Shown piece by piece: positions 30,970-40,791 of a stretch of DNA of 64,000 nt (the stretch's first letter is position 1; each line of letters starts with the position of its first letter). The stretch comes from Ectopseudomonas composti. GTDB taxonomy: Bacteria > Pseudomonadota > Gammaproteobacteria > Pseudomonadales > Pseudomonadaceae. Both the position numbers and the translations under genes were made by a program. The notes under the pieces were generated by a model. It ran no database searches. It saw only the letters and a program-made list of their open reading frames with translations, and was not told the DNA's origin. Where the stretch lies: NCBI RefSeq assembly GCF_001567565.1, contig NZ_LSSW01000026.1, positions 62,001 through 126,000 on the forward strand, read 5' to 3'.

Positions 30970-31971
30970 GTGAGCGCTGCCGATCGCCTGCTCGAGGCCT
31001 GGTATCGCGGCCACCCGGCGCTGTCGTTGCTGCGCCCGCTGGAGTGGCTGTATCGCCGCGTGGTGCAGGCCAAGCGCGCGCGTTTCCTGGCTGGCGAGGG
31101 CGATATCTATCGTGCGCCGGTGCCGGTGCTGGTGGTGGGCAACATCACCGTCGGCGGTACCGGCAAGACGCCGCTGATCCTCTTTCTAATCGAACACTGC
31201 CGCGCCCGTGGCCTGAGGGTTGGCGTGGTCAGCCGTGGCTATGGTGCTACGCCGCCGAGCCTGCCATGGCGCGTGCGGGCCGAGCAGCCAGCCGCGCAGG
31301 GCGGTGACGAGCCGCTGCTGATCGTCCAGCGCAGCGGCGTGCCGCTGATGATCGACCCGGATCGCAGCCGCGCCGTGCGTGCGTTGCTGGCCGAGGAACC
31401 ATTGGACCTGATCCTCTGCGACGACGGTCTGCAGCACTACCGTCTGGCGCGTGATCTGGAGCTGGTGCTGGTCGACGCTGCGCGCGGTCTGGGTAATCGC
31501 CGCTGCCTGCCGGCTGGGCCTTTGCGCGAGCCGGCCGAGCGCCTGGACGAGGTGGATGCCGTGCTGTTCAACGGCGCCGAGGCCGATCGCACAGGCGGCT
31601 ACGCCTTTCGCCTGCAACCGACTGCGCTGGTCAACCTGGCCAGTGGCGAGCGCGTCGGCCTGGATCACTTCCCGCCTGGCCAGCGCGTGCATGCCGTCGC
31701 CGGTATTGGCAACCCGCAACGTTTCTTCAATACCCTCGAAGCGCTAAACTGGCGGCCGGTTCCGCACCCCTTTGCCGACCATGCCCAGTACGATGCCGCG
31801 CGGCTCAGTTTCGAGCCGCCGCTGCCACTGCTGATGACGGAAAAGGATGCGGTGAAATGCCGGGCCTTCGCTGCCGCCGACTGGTGGTACCTAGCCGTCG
31901 ACGCCGTGCCTACGCCGGCTTTCGTCGATTGGCTGGATGTGCAGCTGACCCGCCTCATACCGGGGTCTTGA
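30970..31971 (+). CDS. lpxK: Tetraacyldisaccharide 4'-kinase LpxK
   Basis: A 333-residue membrane-associated kinase that phosphorylates the 4' position of the lipid A disaccharide precursor. An N-terminal amphipathic/hydrophobic region ([17 protein letters not shown]) is followed by Walker [14 protein letters not shown] and the [19 protein letters not shown] segment. It starts at GTG immediately after the exbD stop codon. The gene is essential in most gram-negatives, and clusters with kdsB, also needed for lipopolysaccharide. Confidence 0.95.
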   Translation: MSAADRLLEAWYRGHPALSLLRPLEWLYRRVVQAKRARFLAGEGDIYRAPVPVLVVGNITVGGTGKTPLILFLIEHCRARGLRVGVVSRGYGATPPSLPWRVRAEQPAAQGGDEPLLIVQRSGVPLMIDPDRSRAVRALLAEEPLDLILCDDGLQHYRLARDLELVLVDAARGLGNRRCLPAGPLREPAERLDEVDAVLFNGAEADRTGGYAFRLQPTALVNLASGERVGLDHFPPGQRVHAVAGIGNPQRFFNTLEALNWRPVPHPFADHAQYDAARLSFEPPLPLLMTEKDAVKCRAFAAADWWYLAVDAVPTPAFVDWLDVQLTRLIPGS

Positions 31972-31993
31972 TGACCCCATCAAGGACTCCGCC

Positions 31994-32179
31994 ATGGACC
32001 TTAAACTGCTCGACATCCTCGCCTGCCCGATCTGCAAGGGCCCGCTGCAGCTTTCCGAAGACAAGACCGAACTGATCAGCAAGGGGGCCGGCGTGGCTTA
32101 CCCGATTCGCGATGGCATTCCGGTGATGCTGGAAAGCGAAGCGCGCACGCTGAACACCGATGAGCGTCTGGACAAGTAA
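31994..32179 (+). CDS. Trm112/YcaR-family protein
   Basis: A 61-residue protein, [19 protein letters not shown], of the Trm112-like YcaR family. It has one CxxC pair (Cys12, Cys15); the second pair of eukaryotic Trm112 is absent. The conserved block [17 protein letters not shown] is present. The family is nearly always next to lpxK-kdsB in gammaproteobacteria. Its function is unclear, though relatives act as small partner proteins. It ends exactly where kdsB begins. Confidence 0.9.
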   Translation: MDLKLLDILACPICKGPLQLSEDKTELISKGAGVAYPIRDGIPVMLESEARTLNTDERLDK

Positions 32180-32944
32180 ATGAGCGCAGCCTTCACCGTC
32201 GTCATTCCCGCCCGTTACGCCTCCACCCGTCTGCCCGGCAAGCCGCTGCAGGACATCGCAGGCAAGCCCATGGTGCAGCACGTCTGGGAGCAAGCGAAGA
32301 AGAGTTCGGCCCAGCGCGTGGTGGTCGCCACCGATGACGCGCGCATCGTCGAAGCCTGCCAGGCCTTTGGTGCCGAGGTGCTGCTGACCCGCGAGGATCA
32401 CAACTCCGGCACCGATCGCCTGGCTGAAGTCGCCACCCAGCTCGGTTTGCCGGCCGATGCCATCGTGATCAACGTGCAGGGCGACGAACCGCTGATTCCG
32501 CCTGTGATCATCGATCAGGTGGCCGCCAACCTGGCGGCCAACCCGCAGGCCGGGATCGCCACGCTGGCCGAGCCCATCGAGGACGTCGCCGCGCTGTTCA
32601 ACCCCAATGTGGTCAAGGTGGTTGCCGACAAGAACGGCCTGGCCCTGACCTTCAGTCGCGCGCCGCTGGCCTGGGCTCGCGATGCCTTCGCCAAGAGCCG
32701 TGAGGTGCTGCCGCAAGGCGTGCCGTATCGTCGTCACATCGGTATCTACGCCTACCGCGCCGGCTTCCTGCATGACTTCGTCGCCTGGGGCCCGTGCTGG
32801 CTGGAAGACACCGAATGCCTGGAGCAACTGCGCGCGCTGTACAACGGCGTGCGCATCCACGTTGCCGACGCCATCGAAGCGCCGGCTGCCGGGGTGGATA
32901 CCGCCGAGGACCTGGAACGGGTTCGCCACCTGCTGGGGGCCTGA
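32180..32944 (+). CDS. kdsB: 3-deoxy-manno-octulosonate cytidylyltransferase KdsB
   Basis: A 254-residue cytoplasmic CMP-Kdo synthetase that activates Kdo for lipid A addition. Family motifs are [19 protein letters not shown] (nucleotide binding), [25 protein letters not shown] and [13 protein letters not shown]. All are intact and length is normal. The ATG follows the previous stop codon with no gap, and its own stop codon overlaps the phosphatase start (TGATG). Confidence 0.97.
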   Translation: MSAAFTVVIPARYASTRLPGKPLQDIAGKPMVQHVWEQAKKSSAQRVVVATDDARIVEACQAFGAEVLLTREDHNSGTDRLAEVATQLGLPADAIVINVQGDEPLIPPVIIDQVAANLAANPQAGIATLAEPIEDVAALFNPNVVKVVADKNGLALTFSRAPLAWARDAFAKSREVLPQGVPYRRHIGIYAYRAGFLHDFVAWGPCWLEDTECLEQLRALYNGVRIHVADAIEAPAAGVDTAEDLERVRHLLGA

Positions 32945-33408
32945 TGAAGGTTCTTTTCGTCTGCCTGGGCAATATCTGCCGCTCGCCCACCGCCGAGGGC
33001 GTCTTCCGCCACAAGCTGCGCGCGGCCGGCCTGGAGGATCGTGTGCAGGTCGACTCTGCCGGGACCGGCGACTGGCACGTCGGCAAAGCGCCGGACAGCC
33101 GCACGCGGCAGGCTGCGTTGCGCCGCGGCTATGACCTGTCGGCGCAGCGTGCGCGTCAGGTCGAGGTCACCGACTTTCAGCGCTTCGACCTGATCCTGGC
33201 CATGGATCAGAGCAACCTGCGCAACCTCCAGGCATTGCGCCCGGCGAATGCCCGCGCCGATCTTGACCTGTACCTGCGCCGCTATGAGCTGGCGTTGGAT
33301 GAGGTGCCTGATCCTTACTACGGCGGCGAAGACGGCTTCGAGCAGGTGCTGGATCTGATCGAGCAAGCCAGCGACGCACTGCTGGTGGAAATCAAGGGGT
33401 GTCTGTGA
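32944..33408 (+). CDS. ptpA: Low-molecular-weight protein tyrosine phosphatase
   Basis: A 154-residue LMW tyrosine phosphatase. The P-loop CLGNICRSPT (CX5R) is near the N-terminus, and the general-acid loop DPYYGG is near the C-terminus. Length and motifs are canonical. It overlaps kdsB by one base and murB by four bases. Relatives act in polysaccharide or stress regulation; the position between kdsB and murB suggests an envelope link, but that is inference. A second, shorter member lies at 58310-58633. Confidence 0.9.
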   Translation: MKVLFVCLGNICRSPTAEGVFRHKLRAAGLEDRVQVDSAGTGDWHVGKAPDSRTRQAALRRGYDLSAQRARQVEVTDFQRFDLILAMDQSNLRNLQALRPANARADLDLYLRRYELALDEVPDPYYGGEDGFEQVLDLIEQASDALLVEIKGCL

Positions 33409-34424
33409 GCCTGAATCTGCAGAATGACGTTTCGCTCAAGGCCTTCAACAGCTTTGGCGTGGATGTGCGTGCGCGGCTGTTCGCCGAAGCGCATGACGAT
33501 GGTGATGTACGCGAGGCGCTGAGTCTGGCGCTGCAGCAAGGTCTTCCGTTGCTGGTGATCGGCGGCGGTAGCAACCTGCTGCTCACCCGTGATGTCGAAG
33601 CGCTGGTGCTGCGCATGGCCGGTCGCGGCATTCGTATCCTCAGTGAGGATGGCGACCAGGTGCTGGTTGAGGCCGAAGCCGGCGAGCCCTGGCATCCCTT
33701 CGTGCAGTGGAGCCTGGCGCAGGGCCTGAGCGGCCTGGAAAACCTCAGCCTGATACCCGGGACCGTCGGCGCTGCGCCTATGCAGAACATCGGCGCCTAC
33801 GGGGTGGAGATCAAGGATCTGTTCGCCGGCCTGACTGCGCTGGATCGGCAGACTGGCGAGCTGCGCGACTTTGGCCTGGAGGCGTGCGCCTTCGCCTATC
33901 GCGACAGCCTGTTCAAGCGTGAAGCCGGACGCTGGCTCATCTTGCGCGTGCGTTTCCGTTTGAGCCGCCTGGCTTCGCTGCGCCTGGATTATGGTCCGGT
34001 GCGTCAGCGTCTCGTGGAAATGGGTATCGAAGCGCCGACTGCGACCGATGTCAGTCAGGCCATCTGCGCCATCCGCAGCGAAAAGCTGCCCAATCCGGTG
34101 GAGCTGGGCAATGCCGGCAGCTTCTTCAAGAACCCGGTGGTGGCGTTCGAACTGGCCGAGCGCATCCGCGCCGAGCATGCTGACCTGGTCAGCTATCCGG
34201 CGGGCGACGGCCTGGTCAAGCTGGCGGCGGGCTGGTTGATCGAGCGGGCAGGGTGGAAGGGCTTTCGCGACGGCGATGCCGGCGTGCATCGTTTGCAGGC
34301 GCTGGTGCTGGTCAACTACGGCCAGGCGACGGGGGCGCAGCTGCTGCAGCTTGCGCAGCGCATCCAGGCCGATGTGCTAGCGCGTTTTGGCGTGGAGCTG
34401 GAGATCGAGCCCAACGTTCTCTAA
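33405..34424 (+). CDS. murB: UDP-N-acetylenolpyruvoylglucosamine reductase MurB
   Basis: A 339-residue FAD enzyme for the second committed step of peptidoglycan synthesis (UDP-MurNAc formation). It is a type I MurB: the FAD-binding domain reads GGGSNLLLTRDVEALVLRM, and the catalytic Ser sits in GNAGSFFKNPV with a C-terminal Glu near the end. I chose GTG at 33405 because it overlaps the upstream stop codon (GTGA) and follows AAGGGG; another in-frame GTG lies at 33399. A terminator follows about 70 bp later. Confidence 0.95.
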   Translation: MSLNLQNDVSLKAFNSFGVDVRARLFAEAHDDGDVREALSLALQQGLPLLVIGGGSNLLLTRDVEALVLRMAGRGIRILSEDGDQVLVEAEAGEPWHPFVQWSLAQGLSGLENLSLIPGTVGAAPMQNIGAYGVEIKDLFAGLTALDRQTGELRDFGLEACAFAYRDSLFKREAGRWLILRVRFRLSRLASLRLDYGPVRQRLVEMGIEAPTATDVSQAICAIRSEKLPNPVELGNAGSFFKNPVVAFELAERIRAEHADLVSYPAGDGLVKLAAGWLIERAGWKGFRDGDAGVHRLQALVLVNYGQATGAQLLQLAQRIQADVLARFGVELEIEPNVL

Positions 34425-34492
34425 GGCTTGCTCGTGTAGAAGCGGGCTGTTCAGAGTCCGTGCTTGCTTCACCGCGACAAAAAGCGGACATG

Positions 34493-34522
34493 AAAAAGGG
34501 GATGCCTAGGCATCCCCTTTTT
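34493..34522. terminator. Bidirectional intrinsic terminator
   Basis: AAAAAGGGGATGCC-TA-GGCATCCCCTTTTT forms a nearly perfect stem with A- and T-runs. It ends both the murB operon and the convergent rne transcript. Confidence 0.9.
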
Positions 34523-34538
34523 GCTGACCGCAGAATGA

Positions 34539-37500
34539 TCAAACCTGAGGTTTGATCTCCTCTTTCTCGGCCTGTGCTTCTTCTTCCGGCTGCGCTTGCT
34601 CTACCGCTTCGCTCGCATTCTGCTCGCTGGCATCAGGGCTTTGCTCGGCAGCTTGCTCAGCGGCAGGGGCGGTTTCGACAGCGACGGTTTCAGCCTCTGC
34701 CGGAGCGCTTTGCTCCACGACCGGCGCAGCTTCTTCCACGGCCGGCGCTGCAGCTGCAGCTTCGGCGGCTTCGCGGGCCAGACGCTCAGCTTCGCGCTTG
34801 CGGCGACGCACTTCACGCGGATCGTTCGGCGCGCGGCCAGAGGCAGTGACCGGAGCCGCTGTGGCGGCAGGCGCTTCCTCGGCAGGCGCTGGAGCAGGCT
34901 CCTGAGCGACTTCTACAGCCGGTTCGGCTTGCACGACCGCTTCTGCGGCAGGCTCTTGCACGTCAGCAGGGGCTTCGGCAGTGGCGACAGGCTCTGCCTC
35001 GACCGCGTTCTCTGCGGCCGGAGCGGCCTCGACCACTTCACTCACGGTAGCCTCGGCTTGCGCCTCGACCGGTTGAGCGACAGGGGCTTCTTCAGCCTGA
35101 GCAACTGGTGCTTCGGTGGCCGGCGCTTCGCTGGCAACGCTTTCGCTGCTGTCGACGCTTTCTGCAACCACGGCGGCAGCAGTGGCTACGGCAGCCGGAG
35201 CCGCGGCTGGCGCTTCGTTACCTGCAGCTTCGCTGTTCTCGGCGCTTTCGATCAGGTTGCCATCGGCATCACGCTGACGTTCGCGACGGTTGCTGCGACG
35301 GCGCTGGCCACGCGAACGGCGGCGCGGACGCTCGCCATCGTTGTTGTCCTGCTCATCGTCCTGCAGTTGCTCCTCATTCGGCAGGGCTTCGTCCTGCACG
35401 GCTTCGGCCTGCTCGGCGCGTGGCTGACGCTCTTCGCGCGGCGGACGCTGACGCTCCTGGCGCTCGCCACGTGGCTGGCGCTCGGCGCGCTCTTCACGTT
35501 GCTCGTTAGCGGCAGCATCCAGCGGTTCGCGCAGTTCACGTACGCGCTCTTCACGCGGTGCACGCTCTTCGCGCGGCTTGCGCTCGCGGCGGTTTTCCTG
35601 GCCTTCACGCGGCTCGCGTGGGGCGCGTTCTTCGCGCGGAGCACGCTCTTCGCGAGGCTGGCGCTCTTCGCGCGGTTCACGAGGCTGACGTTCTTCACGC
35701 GGGGCGCGTTCTTCACGAGGCTTGCGCTCTTCGTCGCGACGACCACCACGATTGCGGCTCTGCTGGCGACCATTGCGGCGCTCTTCGCGCGGCGGACGCT
35801 CGCTGCTCTTCTTCTCGACGACTGCTGGCTGGGCTTCTTCTTCCTTGCCGGCGAACAGGCTGACCAGCGACTTGACCAGGCCCTTGAACAGGCTCGGCTC
35901 AGGCGCCTTGGTCGGGGCCAGTGGTGCCGGTTGCGGCTCGGCGGCGACCGGTGCGCTGCTGCGCGGTGCGGCCTTGATCGCGGCTTCCTGGCGAACCAGG
36001 GTGCGCGTGGCGGCCGCCGGCTGGGCAGTCGCTTCTTCGGTTTCGGCAGTGGCGGCGATTTCGTAGCTGGTCTGGCCACTCAACGCTTCCGGGCTGTCGT
36101 CACGCAGGCGCTGGACTTCGAAGTGCGGGGTTTCCAGGTGATCGTTCGGCAGGATCACGATACGCGCACGGGTGCGCAGTTCGATCTTGGTGATCGAGTT
36201 GCGTTTCTCGTTGAGCAGGAAGGCAGCGACCGGGATCGGTACCTGGGCACGCACTTCGGCGGTGCGATCCTTCAGCGCTTCTTCTTCGATCAGGCGCAGG
36301 ATGGCCAGCGACAGGGATTCGACGTCGCGGATGATGCCTTGGCCGTTGCAGCGCGGGCAGACGATGCCGCTGGTCTCGCCGAGCGACGGACGCAGGCGCT
36401 GACGGGACATTTCCAGCAGGCCGAAGCGCGAGATGCGACCGACCTGAACGCGGGCACGGTCGGCTTCCAGGGCTTCACGCACCTTCTCTTCGACGGCGCG
36501 CTGGTTCTTCGCCGGGGTCATGTCGATGAAGTCGATGACGATCAGGCCGCCGATGTCACGCAGACGCAGTTGGCGGGCGATTTCCTCGGCCGCTTCCAGG
36601 TTGGTCTGCAGGGCGGTTTCTTCGATGTCGCTGCCTTTGGTGGCGCGCGCCGAGTTGATGTCGATGGAAACCAGGGCTTCGGTCGGGTCGATGACGATGG
36701 AGCCGCCGGACGGCAGCTTCACTTCACGCTGGAAGGCGGTTTCGATCTGGCTTTCGATCTGGAAGCGGTTGAACAGCGGCACGCTGTCTTCGTACAGCTT
36801 GATCTTGCTGGCGTACTGCGGCATCACCTGCTGGATGAAGCTCAGGGCTTCTTCCTGGGCTTCGACGCTGTCGACCAGCACTTCGCCGATGTCCTGGCGC
36901 AGGTAGTCGCGGATGGCGCGGATGATGACGTTGGATTCCTGGTAGATCAGGAACGGGGCAGGGCGGCTGGTGGAGGCTTCCTTGATGGCGCTCCACAGTT
37001 GCAGCAGGTAATCGAGGTCCCACTGCATTTCTTCGCTGGAGCGGCCCAGGCCGGCAGTGCGCACGATTAGGCCCATGTCGGCCGGCGCGTTGAGGCCATT
37101 CAGCGCTTCACGCAGTTCGTTGCGCTCTTCGCCTTCGATGCGGCGGCTGATGCCACCAGCACGCGGGTTGTTCGGCATCAGCACCAGATAACGACCGGCC
37201 AGGCTGATGAAAGTGGTCAGGGCAGCGCCCTTGTTGCCGCGCTCCTCTTTCTCGACCTGGACGATGACTTCCTGGCCTTCCTTGAGCACGTCCTTGATGT
37301 TGACGCGGCCGCCTTCGGGGGCTTTGGAGAAGTATTCGCGGGAGATTTCTTTGAGTGGGAGGAAGCCGTGGCGTTCGGAACCGAAATCGACGAAAGCGGC
37401 TTCAAGGCTGGGTTCAACGCGGGTGATGCGGCCTTTGTAGATGTTGGCCTTTTTCTGTTCGCGGGCGCCGGACTCGATGTCCAGGTCGTAGAGTTTTTGG

Positions 37501-37562
37501 CCATCTACTAGGGCAACACGCAACTCTTCAGGCTGAGTTGCGTTAATTAGCATTCTTTTCAT
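34539..37562 (-). CDS. rne: Ribonuclease E
   Basis: A 1007-residue endoribonuclease and degradosome scaffold. The catalytic half (about residues 1-520) has an S1 domain (about 39-119), the DNase I-like domain with Asp301 ([13 protein letters not shown]) and Asp344 (IVIDFIDM) that hold Mg, and the zinc-link CPRCNGQG (Cys402, Cys405). The C-terminal half is disordered: an Arg/Glu/Pro-rich repeat region (residues about 605-680, multiples of REERxPREERxP), then a long acidic Ala/Glu/Val tail. The tail end (KEEIKPQV) is the expected RNase E C-terminus. A 577-bp region upstream separates it from divergent rluC and probably contains a structured autoregulatory leader. Confidence 0.97.
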   Translation of the reverse strand: MKRMLINATQPEELRVALVDGQKLYDLDIESGAREQKKANIYKGRITRVEPSLEAAFVDFGSERHGFLPLKEISREYFSKAPEGGRVNIKDVLKEGQEVIVQVEKEERGNKGAALTTFISLAGRYLVLMPNNPRAGGISRRIEGEERNELREALNGLNAPADMGLIVRTAGLGRSSEEMQWDLDYLLQLWSAIKEASTSRPAPFLIYQESNVIIRAIRDYLRQDIGEVLVDSVEAQEEALSFIQQVMPQYASKIKLYEDSVPLFNRFQIESQIETAFQREVKLPSGGSIVIDPTEALVSIDINSARATKGSDIEETALQTNLEAAEEIARQLRLRDIGGLIVIDFIDMTPAKNQRAVEEKVREALEADRARVQVGRISRFGLLEMSRQRLRPSLGETSGIVCPRCNGQGIIRDVESLSLAILRLIEEEALKDRTAEVRAQVPIPVAAFLLNEKRNSITKIELRTRARIVILPNDHLETPHFEVQRLRDDSPEALSGQTSYEIAATAETEEATAQPAAATRTLVRQEAAIKAAPRSSAPVAAEPQPAPLAPTKAPEPSLFKGLVKSLVSLFAGKEEEAQPAVVEKKSSERPPREERRNGRQQSRNRGGRRDEERKPREERAPREERQPREPREERQPREERAPREERAPREPREGQENRRERKPREERAPREERVRELREPLDAAANEQREERAERQPRGERQERQRPPREERQPRAEQAEAVQDEALPNEEQLQDDEQDNNDGERPRRRSRGQRRRSNRRERQRDADGNLIESAENSEAAGNEAPAAAPAAVATAAAVVAESVDSSESVASEAPATEAPVAQAEEAPVAQPVEAQAEATVSEVVEAAPAAENAVEAEPVATAEAPADVQEPAAEAVVQAEPAVEVAQEPAPAPAEEAPAATAAPVTASGRAPNDPREVRRRKREAERLAREAAEAAAAAPAVEEAAPVVEQSAPAEAETVAVETAPAAEQAAEQSPDASEQNASEAVEQAQPEEEAQAEKEEIKPQV
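35540..35745 (-). repeat. In-frame Arg/Glu/Pro repeat tract inside rne
   Basis: Degenerate short units encoding REER-[AQK]-PREER are repeated many times in the RNA-binding part of the scaffold. The repeat is coding; length may vary between strains by slippage or recombination. Confidence 0.7.
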
Positions 37563-37920
37563 GTGGTACCAATGGGTTCCGGGCTAGCGGAAGCCACGTT
37601 AGGCACACACGACTCTCAGGGTCGGTGTCAGGCGCGTCAGAAACGGTCGTAAATCGTTCCTCTGTCTAGCGACGGTCAGCCAATATCGGCTGCGGTCGCG
37701 ACGGACGTCTCCTGCTTGCTGTGGTGACAGAAAGCACTCAGTCAGGAGGAGGAATCAACTGGCGGTAGCGGACGAGATAAGGCGTCTTTGATCAAGCGAT
37801 GTGCTACGCAGTCCTACAGTTGTACATCTCCACCCTACACGTATCGCTGAAAATCGGGTGCCGCGCGCGGATTCCGCAGCGGTTGTCATTTACCGCGACC
37901 GCCCGGCGGGCGAATCGCGC
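37563..37920 (-). promoter_or_regulatory. Long rne 5' leader, likely site of the rne-II autoregulatory structure
   Basis: rne starts at 37562 and the nearest plausible minus-strand -10 (TATGAT, 37921-37926) would give a leader of about 350 nt, similar to the 361-nt E. coli rne leader. The rne-II RNA motif is known from presumed rne leaders of Pseudomonadaceae, and this region has several GC-rich inverted segments and no gene. I have not folded it, and the -35 element is weak. Confidence 0.5.
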
Positions 37921-38124
37921 ATCATACTCAAGGCTTTATTTCCGAAGTCTTCGTGGCCTTTTGCGGCCTTTCTAACCTGAAGAATCCGTCGGACGGCCTC
38001 ACGTCCCAATAGGTTTGCGCGGGCAGGGGATGGCAAGTTTGGCAATCATCCGCAAGCCAGTCCGCTTTTGGCGGCGTTCGCGACTATAGCAGCAATGATT
38101 AAGTGCTTCAATTCCATAAAAAAT

Positions 38125-38133
38125 TGTTATGAT
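38125..38133 (+). promoter_or_regulatory. Extended -10 promoter at rluC
   Basis: TGTTATGAT (TGn plus TATGAT) lies in an AT-rich stretch without a good -35. Transcription would start near 38140, the A of the rluC ATG. Confidence 0.5.
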
Positions 38134-38139
38134 TGCGCG

Positions 38140-39093
38140 ATGACTACTCCTGCCTCTCCAACCTCCGGCGTTCAGCTGATCGAGGTTGCACCGGAACTCG
38201 CCGGCCAACGCATCGACAACTTCCTCAGGACACAGCTCAAGGGCGTGCCCAAGACCCTGATTTACCGCATTCTGCGCAAGGGTGAAGTGCGTGTTAACAA
38301 GGGGCGCATCAAGCCCGAGTACAAGCTTCAGGCCGGCGACATCGTGCGCGTGCCGCCGCTACGCCTGGCTGAGCGCGATGAGCCCGAACCGCTCGCGCAG
38401 GGGCTGCTCGAGCGCCTCGAAGCGGCCATCGTCTTCGAGGACAAGGCGCTGATCGTGCTGAACAAACCGGCTGGCATCGCCGTGCACGGCGGCAGTGGCC
38501 TGAACTACGGGGTGATCGAGGCGTTCCGCCAGTTGCGCCCCGATGCCAAGGATCTGGAACTGGTGCACCGTCTGGACCGCGATACGTCGGGCCTGCTGAT
38601 GATCGCCAAGAAACGCAGCATGCTGCGTCATCTGCATGAAGCGCTGCGCGGTGATGGTGTCGACAAGCGTTACATGGCGCTGGTGCGCGGCCATTGGGCG
38701 ACGGCCAAGAAGCAGGTCAATGCGCCGCTGCAGAAGAGCAACCTGCGCTCCGGTGAGCGCATGGTCGAGGTCGATGATCAGGGTAAGGAGGCGCTGACGC
38801 TGTTCCGTGTGCTGCGCCGCTTCGGCGAGTTCGCCACCCTGGTCGAGGCCAAGCCGATAACCGGGCGTACCCATCAGATTCGTGTGCATGCCAAGCATGC
38901 CGGGCACTCCATTGCGGGTGACTCCAAGTACGGCGATGACGAATTCACCCGTGAGATTCGCGAGCTGGGCGGCAAGCGTCTGTTCCTGCATGCCTATGAG
39001 CTGCATGTGCCGCTGCCCGATGGTGGTGTGCTGAAGCTCGAGGCGCCGGTGGACGATATGTGGGCCAGGACCCTGGAGCGCTTGAGTGCCTGA
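38140..39093 (+). CDS. rluC: 23S rRNA pseudouridine synthase RluC
   Basis: A 317-residue pseudouridine synthase that modifies 23S rRNA (in E. coli positions 955, 2504, 2580). It has an N-terminal S4 RNA-binding domain (about residues 22-75, [17 protein letters not shown]) and the RluA-type catalytic domain with Asp146 in [15 protein letters not shown]. The ATG at 38140 was chosen because protein homology begins there ([10 protein letters not shown]). There is no Shine-Dalgarno, and the promoter sits so close that the mRNA may be leaderless. The gene overlaps the following HAD gene by 8 bp. Confidence 0.95.
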   Translation: MTTPASPTSGVQLIEVAPELAGQRIDNFLRTQLKGVPKTLIYRILRKGEVRVNKGRIKPEYKLQAGDIVRVPPLRLAERDEPEPLAQGLLERLEAAIVFEDKALIVLNKPAGIAVHGGSGLNYGVIEAFRQLRPDAKDLELVHRLDRDTSGLLMIAKKRSMLRHLHEALRGDGVDKRYMALVRGHWATAKKQVNAPLQKSNLRSGERMVEVDDQGKEALTLFRVLRRFGEFATLVEAKPITGRTHQIRVHAKHAGHSIAGDSKYGDDEFTREIRELGGKRLFLHAYELHVPLPDGGVLKLEAPVDDMWARTLERLSA

Positions 39094-39781
39094 CTATCAG
39101 CTGCTGATCTTCGATTGGGATGGCACGCTGGTTGACTCCATCGGCCGCATCGTCGAGGCCATGCATCGCGCTGCTGACGTGGCGGGTGTGCCGCGCTGCA
39201 GTGATGGTGCAGTGCGCGGCATCATCGGTCTGGAGCTGGGCGTGGCGATTCGTACGCTCTATCCGGAACTCGACGAAGCGCCGCGCATCGAAACCATCCG
39301 TCGTGCCTACAGTGAGCAGTATCTGGCGCTGGAGACCGAGCCGTCACCGCTGTTCGAAGGCGTGCGCGAGTCGCTCGAAGTCTTTCGTGAGCAGGGCTAT
39401 CGTCTTGCGGTAGCGACCGGCAAGGGGCGCAAAGGGCTGCATCGGGTGCTGGCTGACAAGGGTTGGCTGGATTACTTCGATATCACCCGTTGCGCTGACG
39501 AGACGGCGAGCAAGCCGGATCCTTTGATGCTGCACGAGATTCTCGCGCATTGCCGCATGCTGCCCGAGCAGGCATTGATGGTGGGGGATTCCACCTTCGA
39601 TCTGCTGATGGCGCGCAACGCCGGTATGGATGCGGTAGCGGTCGGCTTTGGTGCGCAGCCGCTGTCGGTGCTGCGCGAGTGTTCGCCGCGTTTGGCGATC
39701 AACGAATTCAATGAGCTGCGTGCGTGGCTGGAAGGCCGTCACGCGCAGCATCTAACCGGGGAGAGAGAACATGTCGGATGA
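39086..39781 (+). CDS. HAD-family phosphatase downstream of rluC
   Basis: A 231-residue HAD hydrolase with nucleophile motif [10 protein letters not shown] at the N-terminus, motif [11 protein letters not shown], and motif [20 protein letters not shown]. It resembles the Gph/PGP-like group with an alpha-helical cap. The substrate is unknown; similar genes sit next to rluC in many gammaproteobacteria (YedP/YqaB-like names vary). GTG start at 39086 overlaps rluC by 8 bp, and sppA overlaps its end by 11 bp, so the three genes are one unit. Confidence 0.85.
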   Translation: MPDYQLLIFDWDGTLVDSIGRIVEAMHRAADVAGVPRCSDGAVRGIIGLELGVAIRTLYPELDEAPRIETIRRAYSEQYLALETEPSPLFEGVRESLEVFREQGYRLAVATGKGRKGLHRVLADKGWLDYFDITRCADETASKPDPLMLHEILAHCRMLPEQALMVGDSTFDLLMARNAGMDAVAVGFGAQPLSVLRECSPRLAINEFNELRAWLEGRHAQHLTGEREHVG

Positions 39782-40748
39782 GTGGAAGTCATCGTCTTCG
39801 TCGGGCGAGGATGCCAAAAGCTGGAAGCTGCTGGAGAAGGCGCTGCTGTCCAGTGTTCAGGAGCAGCGTCGTTCGCGCCGCTGGGGCATTTTCTTCAAGC
39901 TGTTGACCTTTATCTATCTGTTCGGTGCGCTGGCGCTGGTGCTGCCGATGCTCGACCTGAAGTCGGCCTCGACCACTACCGCGCATACGGCGCTGATCGA
40001 AATTCGCGGCATGATCGCCGATCGCGAGGAGGCCAGTGCCGACAAGGTGGTGAGCAGTCTGCGTGCGGCTTTCGAGGACACCAACACCAAAGGTGTGATT
40101 CTGCGCATCAACAGTCCGGGTGGCAGTCCGGTGCAGTCCGGTTACATCTATGACGAGATTCGTCGTTTGCGCGCCGAGTATCCGCAGACCAAGGTCTATG
40201 CGGTGATCAGTGACCTGGGCGCTTCCGGTGCTTATTACATCGCCAGTGCGGCCGATGAGATCTATGCCGACAAGGCCAGTCTGGTTGGCTCCATAGGTGT
40301 CACGGCCGCCAGCTTCGGTTTTGTCGATACCATGCAGAAGCTCGGTGTCGAGCGTCGTGTCTATACCTCCGGCGAGCACAAGGCCTTCCTCGATCCGTTC
40401 CAGCCGCAGAAGGAAGAGGAAACCCGCTTCTGGAAGACCGTGCTGGACACCACTCATCGCCAGTTCATCGATAGTGTGAAGAAGGGGCGCGGTGATCGTC
40501 TCAAGGCTGACGAGCATCCCGAGTTGTTTTCAGGTCTGGTCTGGTCCGGTGAGCAGGCGCTGCAGTTGGGCTTGATCGACGCGCTGGGTAGCGCCAGCTA
40601 TGTGGCGCGTGAGGTGATCGGCGAGAAGGAAATGGTCGATTACACGCAGCGTGACACGCCGTTCGATCGTTTCGCCAAGCGCCTGGGTACCAGTGTGGCG
40701 GATCGCATTGCGCTGTGGATGGGCTTTCAGGGGCCAACGCTGCGCTGA
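39771..40748 (+). CDS. sppA: S49-family signal peptide peptidase SppA
   Basis: A 325-residue membrane-anchored serine peptidase that degrades released signal peptides. One transmembrane helix near the N-terminus (FKLLTFIYLFGALALVLPML) is followed by a single S49 domain with the catalytic Ser in GASGAYYIASAAD and Lys in ADKASLVGSIGV. It is the short (about 330-residue) form with one domain, unlike the duplicated E. coli SppA. It overlaps the HAD gene by 11 bp. Confidence 0.9.
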   Translation: MSDEWKSSSSSGEDAKSWKLLEKALLSSVQEQRRSRRWGIFFKLLTFIYLFGALALVLPMLDLKSASTTTAHTALIEIRGMIADREEASADKVVSSLRAAFEDTNTKGVILRINSPGGSPVQSGYIYDEIRRLRAEYPQTKVYAVISDLGASGAYYIASAADEIYADKASLVGSIGVTAASFGFVDTMQKLGVERRVYTSGEHKAFLDPFQPQKEEETRFWKTVLDTTHRQFIDSVKKGRGDRLKADEHPELFSGLVWSGEQALQLGLIDALGSASYVAREVIGEKEMVDYTQRDTPFDRFAKRLGTSVADRIALWMGFQGPTLR

Positions 40749-40756
40749 TGTCCAGA

Positions 40757-40779
40757 CAAGGCCCGCGCAGCGGGCCTTG
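40757..40779. terminator. Hairpin between convergent sppA and maf
   Basis: A 10-bp stem CAAGGCCCGC/GCGGGCCTTG with loop GCA, between the sppA stop codon and the maf stop codon. T-runs are short on both sides, so it may be only partly effective. Confidence 0.6.
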
Positions 40780-40791
40780 TTCGTTGATGGC

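Larger units (their letters stand above)
37563..38139. other. rne-rluC divergent intergenic region
   Basis: A 577-bp region. The half next to rne is taken as its leader. The half next to rluC contains a strong extended -10 and very AT-rich DNA. No open frame there shows protein-like composition. Confidence 0.6.

Noticed and set aside
35540..35745. Short regular repeats suggesting a CRISPR or tandem array
   Set aside because: They are in-frame coding repeats in rne, with no uniform spacers.
34596..37070. An 824-codon open frame on the strand opposite rne
   Set aside because: It is the antisense shadow of the high-GC rne gene, with low-complexity Phe/Leu/Ala/Arg composition and no start signal or homology pattern.
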